In this document: in pieces, positions 58,147 through 64,000 of the stretch
Layout of the letters: each line of letters opens with the position of its first letter
Position numbering within the stretch: the stretch's first letter is position 1
Source of the DNA: Meconema thalassinum
Lineage: Eukaryota > Arthropoda > Insecta > Orthoptera > Tettigoniidae
DNA: 64,000 nt
Assembly (NCBI GenBank): GCA_946902985.2
Contig: OX336396.1
Span: forward strand, 236,174,297-236,238,296
Direction of reading: 5' to 3'
The notes under the pieces: generated by a model
Databases searched by the model: none
Seen by the model: the letters and a program-made list of their open reading frames with translations, nothing else
Told to the model about the DNA's origin: nothing
Position numbers and translations under genes: made by a program

Positions 58147-60040
58147 TCAAAATGTGTCCAAATAAAGGTCAAAACGTAAAGCAAAACATACTTAAAATTT
58201 TAAAAAACACAAAAATCAAAATTATTCAAAATACAACAATAGAAAGCTCAAAAAGTCCAAAAAACAAGAAAAAACAAATTTGTCGTAATCCAAAAACAAA
58301 ACCATCACAATTAGTCAAAATTAGTGAAAACAGCTCAAAAATTCCAAAAACAAAAAAAAACAAGATGTTCAGAAAAGAACATATAGCCTACTTTCTCCTA
58401 AATGCATGGGTATTGTTATAACTCTTTGTCCTTTTCAAGGAGTATAATTGAAAGTTGGTTGTAGTAGCTTGCTGAAATACAACGTGCTATAGGGATATTA
58501 AACATGAATATGACGTGCCCTTTGCTAGTGCTACCTCTGTAAAAAAATCATTCAATTCTGTTTCACCGTGTTTGAATTGATCTGGGGAATGGATTTGCAC
58601 GCATGCATGGCCGCTATTTGCAAACTATTGGGCTGATGACCTTGTAGTCAGTCATAAGATGCTTTCCACAAAAAGGCATGTTCTTGCAAAACCGGTAGAG
58701 ATCAAATTATTAGGATGGTCGAAATTTGATTTAAGCTTTTAACATTTGGGTGGCCGTCATTCCATTTCCGTCAAGATGGCGGCGATATAAAACATGACAC
58801 TGAGGTGCCTTTTGCTAGTGCTACCTCTGTACCAAATTTCGTTCAATTCGGTTTCACCGTGTTTGAATTGATAGGGGGAATCGATTTGCACACATACTTG
58901 GCCACCATCTGAAAACTATTGGGCTGATGATCTAGCAGTTTGGTCAGAATATGCTTCCCACATAACGATTTGTTGTTGCAAAATTTGGTAGAGACTAGAT
59001 TATTAGGTTGGTCGTAATTACATTTTAGCCTTAAACATTTGGGTGGCCGCGATTACGTTTCCGTCAAGATGGCGGTGATATAAAACATGACACTGAGGTG
59101 GCCTTTTCTAGTGCTACCTCTGTACCAAATTTCGTTCCATTCGGTTTCACCGTGTTCGAATTAATAGGGGGAATCTATTTTCACACAAAGATGGCCGCCA
59201 TCCGCAAAATATGAGGCTAATGACCTATTAGATTTGTCAAAGGATGCTTCCTTCATAAAGGTATGTTGTTGCAAAATTTGGTAGAGATCGGATGATTAGG
59301 TTAGTCGTAATTTGATTTAAGCTTTGAACCTTTGGGTGGCCGCCATTACGTTTCCGTCAAGATGGCGGCGATATAAAACATGACACTGAGGTGTCCTTTG
59401 CTAGTGCTACCTTTGTACCAAATTTCGTTCAATTTTCGCTCACCGTGTTCGAATTGATAGGGGGGGACAGACATTCAGAGTACACACACACAGACAGACA
59501 CACTTTTTTCGCCCTGTAATGATCTCATAAGTCTACTTTCATTTTTTGCAAAAATCGAAAGTAGGCTAATAAGAAAAATTAGTCAAAGTTAAAAAAATAC
59601 AATAATCAAACAAAATTACTCAAAAACAGTCTCCATTATGCTAGTCTAGAGAGTAATATAAAGGCAAATTAGTCAACACCCCTCCCCAAAAAAGAGAAAT
59701 TGAAAATCCATATAACCTCAAAACACAATCAAAATGTGTAACTAAAAAGGTAAAGCAAACAAAAATAACTTGCTTAAAATCTAAAAAAATCTAAATTATT
59801 CAAAATCCAAAAAAACAATCAATTAAAATTAGTCACAAAAGCTCAAAAATTTCAGAAAGTTCAAAAAGCACAAAAAATAAAATTTGCCGAAATCCATCGC
59901 AATTAGTCAAACTTAGTGAAAACTAGCTCAAAAATTCCAAAAAATAAATAAGAAAAGTTAGTAAAAGTTCGAAAAAAATACGGTATATCAAACAAAATTA
60001 CTCAAAAACAGTGTCTATTCTGCTAGCCTAGAAAGTGAAA
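58147..60040. repeat. Two ~371-bp A-rich tandem units, first one split by element E3
   Basis: AATCAAAATGTGT, AAAGCAAA, AGCTCAAAAATTCC and TACTCAAAAACAGT recur in order at 58147-58359 + 59570-59727 and again at 59728-60040. The second unit is the empty site for E3. Confidence 0.75.
58360..59569 (+). mobile_element. Element E (copy E3), compact uninterrupted form
   Basis: Starts ACAAGATGTTCAGAAAAGAA and ends CATTTTTTGCAAAAATCGAA..GTAGGCTAAT. Internal dimers of ~295 bp with TCAAGATGGCGG at about 58771, 59066 and 59361, and AAAGATGGCCGCCATCC near 59187. Directly comparable to E2, revealing the 4.1-kb insertion there. Confidence 0.87.
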
Positions 60041-60299
60041 TTAAAGTTGTCGTAAGTGGTATTTATTATCAGTTTCTAGAATCGCAGTCATCACCTATGC
60101 GAAGCGCTACTGATAACAACGTTGCAATTAGCCCTACCGTTCTAGGGTTAATGTGAAAATTGTACGTTTCTGCAGATCCCCAGAATTATACACCACAATG
60201 TGTTGTTCTGCTCTCTATTGAACATCATGGCCATTTCAGTCCCCCTATAGATAAATAAATAAATAATTTAATAATATGTGTTATTGTGCTGTCTGCAGT

Positions 60300-60605
60300 A
60301 GTGTGCGTATTTGTAAATGAGACTAGGGTTCGGAAGGTGGTGGCCGTGGACTTGTGTTAGAAATTATCCCAGCATTTGTCTGGAGTAGATGTGGAAAACC
60401 ATGGAAAACCACTTCCAGGATGACCGACCTTGGAATCGAACTCGATCTCTTCTGAATTTTGTGTCACGAGGCTGAAAGTACCCGTTCAAGCCGTTCCAAC
60501 CCTCAGAACAGAATTAAATTTCTTGACAGAGACGGATTCGAATCCGGACCTCCCTCCAGAACGGAAGCCAAGAATGCTAGCCCCTACACCACGAGGGATC
60601 TCCGC
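60300..60605 (-). mobile_element. SINE family C/B-like copy
   Basis: Minus strand head CCTCGTGGTGTAGGGGC (box A), GGATTCGAATCCGTC (box B), second box-B-like GAGTTCGATTCCAAGG, then GGTTTTCCATGGTTTTCC. Combines a B-type head with a C-type body. Confidence 0.72.
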
Positions 60606-61223
60606 GATATAAATAATCAGAGCTGTGTTATTTTTCATTCCCAGGAAAATGTTATCTGAACAGTTAGCCGGTATGTGTCTGTCGATCCGCCCCAGTATTT
60701 TCATTATAATGACTATTATCAACTTTCTTAACAAAGGAATCTCTACTTAGCATTAAAAAAAAAGCCCCCGATTCTTGTATGTCACGGGTAATCTCGAGAA
60801 CCACTGAATGGATTTTGATGCGGTTTTCACCATTCTGTAAAGGATATCTAAAGGAATGTTTCTGTAGAAAATTATTAATTTATGATCAAAGGAAGCCAAG
60901 CAGTAACGATATCAGTAAAAATGTCGAAAGACATGCTTTTCAAGCATACGCTGGGCAAACCGCTAAAAATATCAATATACTATGAGTGTAAGAATTGTTC
61001 ACCATGAAAAGTTCTACAAGAAAGTCCACAAGACCATACCTCTATCTTCAATACATCGCCCACTGTAAGTGTTTCTACGTTTTCATTTCTTCCAACAATC
61101 TCCATTCAATTACTGAGGCGACTGTTTACGAGCTAGCTCGGGGCGAGCCTATCACCCCAGTTACAGACTAGCTAGCAGGCGAGCTTATTATCCCGGATAC
61201 AGCCAGCAGCAAACTGTCAAGTC
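60606..61223. other. No recognised feature
   Basis: Small direct repeat around AGCTAGC...GGCGAGC (61130-61170); no gene. Confidence 0.45.
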
Positions 61224-61655
61224 ATGTTATTTATTTATCTATCGTATGGCTTTTAGTGCCGGGAGTGTCCGAGGACATGTTCGGCTCGCCTGAGTCTGTA
61301 GCTGCTTCCTGCGGATACCCTTAGGGTGAGCTACAAGTTCCGTTCAATTTCAAGTAGTTCCAACTTTCGCTACCAGATATCAATGATACCTAGTGGTGAA
61401 CTTTGGAACTTTGATAGAGTGTTCCCACGAAATCTAATCTAACAATTTAGCTTCACACAAGTATAGTCTGAGGAAGGACCTTTTACATGCCATAAATCTA
61501 TGACATAGGACCGCCGGCTTTAATTCCCCTCCAAAGGAAGGCATACCGAAGGATTTTTAACCCTCTTAAAAAAATCTGACGACTTCGGCCGGGTTTGAAC
61601 CCACTATCTTGGGAACAGCAGTTCAGCATGCTACTAACTACGCCACCGAAGCAGT
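61224..61655 (-). mobile_element. SINE E with attached GCCGGGAGTG fragment
   Basis: Right part (about 61400-61655) is minus-strand SINE E with head GCTTCGGTGGCGTAGTTAG and box B GTGGGTTCAAACCCGGC. The left part matches 28689-28905, so the two form a longer composite unit. Confidence 0.7.
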
Positions 61656-62035
61656 GTTGAGTTAAGTCTTCAGAGAAGAGTGGTTGTGTTTGGAGTGTCC
61701 CTGGAAATGCAACTCGGCTTTTCTTCATTTCACCTGTAAGCCTTTCTTCCTGCCAAGTACACAGTCACGTTAAGATTGGACGGAAGGGGGATTTGTGTTT
61801 CATGCACCTCGCCAGTCTTAAATTACGTCTGACAAGAATTCGTTGCACATGCATCTCCATGAAAGTATAATTAATAGTCCAGTCAGTGATTTTAACCCAT
61901 CATGCCTAGACGTAAAACGGATATAGGTCGTAGTTCATTGACATCGAAAAAAGCACTTATCAGGTAATGCATTCATAACTGTTCCCGGGCGAAGCCGGGG
62001 CAGGTTGCTAGTACTCTATAAAAGGATACTATGGC
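61656..62035. other. Spacer with a W-like end motif
   Basis: TTCCCGGGCGAAGCCGGGGC (61982-62001) resembles the AGCTGTACCCGGC start of element W in inverted form; no array follows. Confidence 0.4.
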
Positions 62036-62580
62036 ATTCACTCTTTTGCACGCCAAACCGCAGGTATACCAGCAGGAGGAGTTTCCATCTTCATCAAATC
62101 ATGTTTAGGTTCCATAAAGGAAGTAATAAGAGATGAAAATACGTTCATTGTTAAAACAAACCATGTTACAATAATAGGTGTGTATGCTCAACCACAGATG
62201 AGGGTAGAAGATAAAGTCGAACGAATAACGGAAGTACTAACGCAGACGACGGTCGACAAAAAATTCACAGGCGATCTTAACGCTGGGATAGATAAACCAA
62301 ACATTAAAACAGAATTGATTCTGGAAACATTGGAAGAAGGAGATGGTATATTGGCTTTCACGGCCGGCGGGCCCGCCTATGAGCCAGCTTGGTGTCCTAG
62401 GCGAAACCCCACACAAGACACGGCACAAACCTAGAATAATTGCTGAGTTTTAATTGGAAGAAGGAGTTACAGACTAATAAACAACCCTGACCTGATCATA
62501 TACATAGCGCCAAATGGAATTAGCGCAATTGACCTCGTCTTATTCAGAGGTGGAAGAACAAAGGCTGTTAACCAGTAAGC
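62036..62580 (+). pseudogene. LINE endonuclease (EEP) fragment, split by a 110-bp insert
   Basis: Plus strand from about 62062: AGIPAGGVSIFIKSCLGSIK, EVIRDENTFIVKTNHVTIIG, VYAQP, then KKFTGDLNAGID, in which GDLNA is the catalytic Asp/Asn motif of LINE apurinic-type endonucleases. ETLEEGDG follows, then the insert, and beyond it YRLINNPDLIIYIAPNGISA, IDLVLFRGG, again typical of the domain. N-terminal and RT parts are absent. The clade is close to that of 39120-40070, judging by residue style only. Confidence 0.75.
62343..62452. mobile_element. 110-bp insert with 14-bp target duplication
   Basis: ATTGGAAGAAGGAG occurs at 62329-62342 and 62453-62466. The insert is GC-rich in its first half (CACGGCCGGCGGGCCCGCC), ends GCTGAGTTTTA, has no poly(A), and no tRNA boxes. 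Identity unknown. Confidence 0.72.
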
Positions 62581-64000
62581 ACTCTGGACATCTGGGATAA
62601 CACCATTCAGATAACATATACCAGTCACAACATCTTTTGAACTCAACCAGTCATTGCCACACTTAAGTTTGTGTCAAACATGTTATTCCACTTATAGAAG
62701 TTAAATGAAAACTAGGAAAAATAGAAACAGCAACGCGTCTAATTCAACAACACCAGGTAAGCTAGGTAAGCCGTGGAGGTATGCACAACGACCCTGCAAT
62801 TCTGTCAAACACAAATAATATATAGAAAATCACAAGGAGTGGACTTATCTCTATTGCACCCGATAGTGCATGTTCGATTCGGCAATTGGACACCGAGATG
62901 ATCTGAAGAAGGTGCAGCACCATTGGAACAACACTGAATGCACTCTACTCGAATGTAAACTCCTTGAACTCCGCGGTAAATAATAATTGTGTTAAATTCT
63001 ATTTACGGAAAATTTATACATGCTTTGGACATCCTGGAAATTATTATAAATTATTTACGAATTTTTGGGAATATTAGAAACATTTATTACATCGCAGAAA
63101 GGCGAAATGTGGATTTTATACGACACACGAGGCTCGACGTCATTCCGCTGACTGCACTCACATACTTCTTGTTGTGCGTCTCGTGGGGACGTACGTATGT
63201 TCCCTTCGCACAAGTTATATTTTCACATCTTCTTTTAGTGAATTCCGACAGTAGTCGTGAACTTTGAAAGCATCCCTGCTTCAAAAGCAGTGTAAAACAT
63301 TGGAAATATTTTTTCAAGTGCATCGAAAGTCGTATTGAACTTATTTGAGCAGAAACAGTGAATTTTGTCAAACGTGACAGTATTACCTTGTCGGCCACAT
63401 GGTCGTAATTTCATGTGCAGTAAGAAGTACTTAGTCTAAGTGTTAATCAAGTGAACAGTGATAATTCTAATATTGTAAAACATAACTATCAGTGCTACAA
63501 AAAGATCTACACATTTTAAAACTTCAATTGTGACTGTTTTTGTATCATTAACTTGGACACGTGTTTAGCAAAATGTAACAGTATTCATGTGAGCATATCA
63601 CAGAAGTGATATTGTAGAAGCAGTTGCGGAGTTCATGGGCAATTTTATAACAACACCTTTAATTCAGTGAAAATTGTTGAACACAGTGTAACGGTAGAAT
63701 CAGTGAAACCCCTGTCCCACAAAATATCATCGTTTAACATGGAGTCTACACTATTTCAAATCATGATGGCTATGGATGAATACGACAGCTATACTGAAGG
63801 AAGGATAATTTGCTAAGCCGAAATGCACTAGGGGAATTATCAATGGAACTACAAGCATAAGCCATGTGGAGGTAATATGAGCTACTATTCGAGCTCGCCA
63901 GCCATCCTAAATTGAGTCTCAACCCACGACATGCAGCGTCCTGTAAGTGAAGCAATGATTCAGTAAATTCAGTAAATTTTTGTAAAAGGTTGGAACCGTA
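62581..64000. other. No recognised gene
   Basis: ORFs up to ~100 residues without family motifs; no repeat related to the rest of the window that I could see. Confidence 0.45.

Overview
This window is animal, almost certainly insect, nuclear DNA packed with transposable elements. I find no intact host protein-coding gene, no true tRNA or rRNA gene and nothing prokaryotic. The organism is inferred from the AT-rich, intron-scale landscape, a short run of the arthropod telomere unit TTAGG, mariner and pogo transposases, non-LTR retrotransposons of the R4/Dong type, Penelope-like retroelements and at least five families of tRNA-headed SINEs. The repeat density suggests a large genome, perhaps a polyneopteran such as a cricket, grasshopper, cockroach or stick insect, but the sequence alone does not settle this.

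Layout. 1-3.6 kb: a minus-strand LINE pseudogene interrupted at a TA by a 1.5-kb pogo-like DNA element, followed by a Penelope-like element with a GIY-YIG domain. That element carries a SINE with a 13-bp target duplication and has a hammerhead-like fold downstream. 3.8-7.3 kb: SINEs and a 1.45-kb repeat (repeat G) plus a partial copy. 11.2-12.5 kb: decayed tandem repeats, a 14-bp minisatellite and a TTAGG patch. 12.7-18.1 kb: a second repeat G carrying a 3.9-kb insertion of 'element E', which is itself invaded by a 164-bp tandem array ('element W'). 20-38 kb: four more E elements, the largest split by a 4.1-kb TG...CA insertion with a 4-bp target duplication. 38-43 kb: LINE ends and a second W array.

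44.2-53.7 kb is the richest part. Two R4/Dong-type retrotransposons (one almost complete, with Myb-like, RT, zinc-knuckle and restriction-like endonuclease regions) and a third fragment stand head to tail on the minus strand beside (TAA)n tracts. Between them lie a mariner element with 190-bp inverted repeats, a SINE with a poly(A) tail, another SINE inside a TAA tract, and two LINE 3' ends that also abut TAA tracts. 53.7-64 kb: a GATC-rich minisatellite, more SINEs, a mariner C-terminal fragment, another E element and a LINE endonuclease fragment split by a 110-bp insert with a 14-bp target duplication.

The elements relate as layers of insertion: LINE, Penelope, R4/Dong and DNA elements supplied activity; SINEs are their probable parasites; E and W are non-autonomous. 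Paralogous empty sites inside the window let two E insertions be delimited directly. Element E is the best candidate for an undescribed family: terminal hairpins, a ~145-bp internal period kept across copies of very different sequence, and a TGGCRGC motif at the head of the monomers that often matches the YY1/Pho binding consensus.
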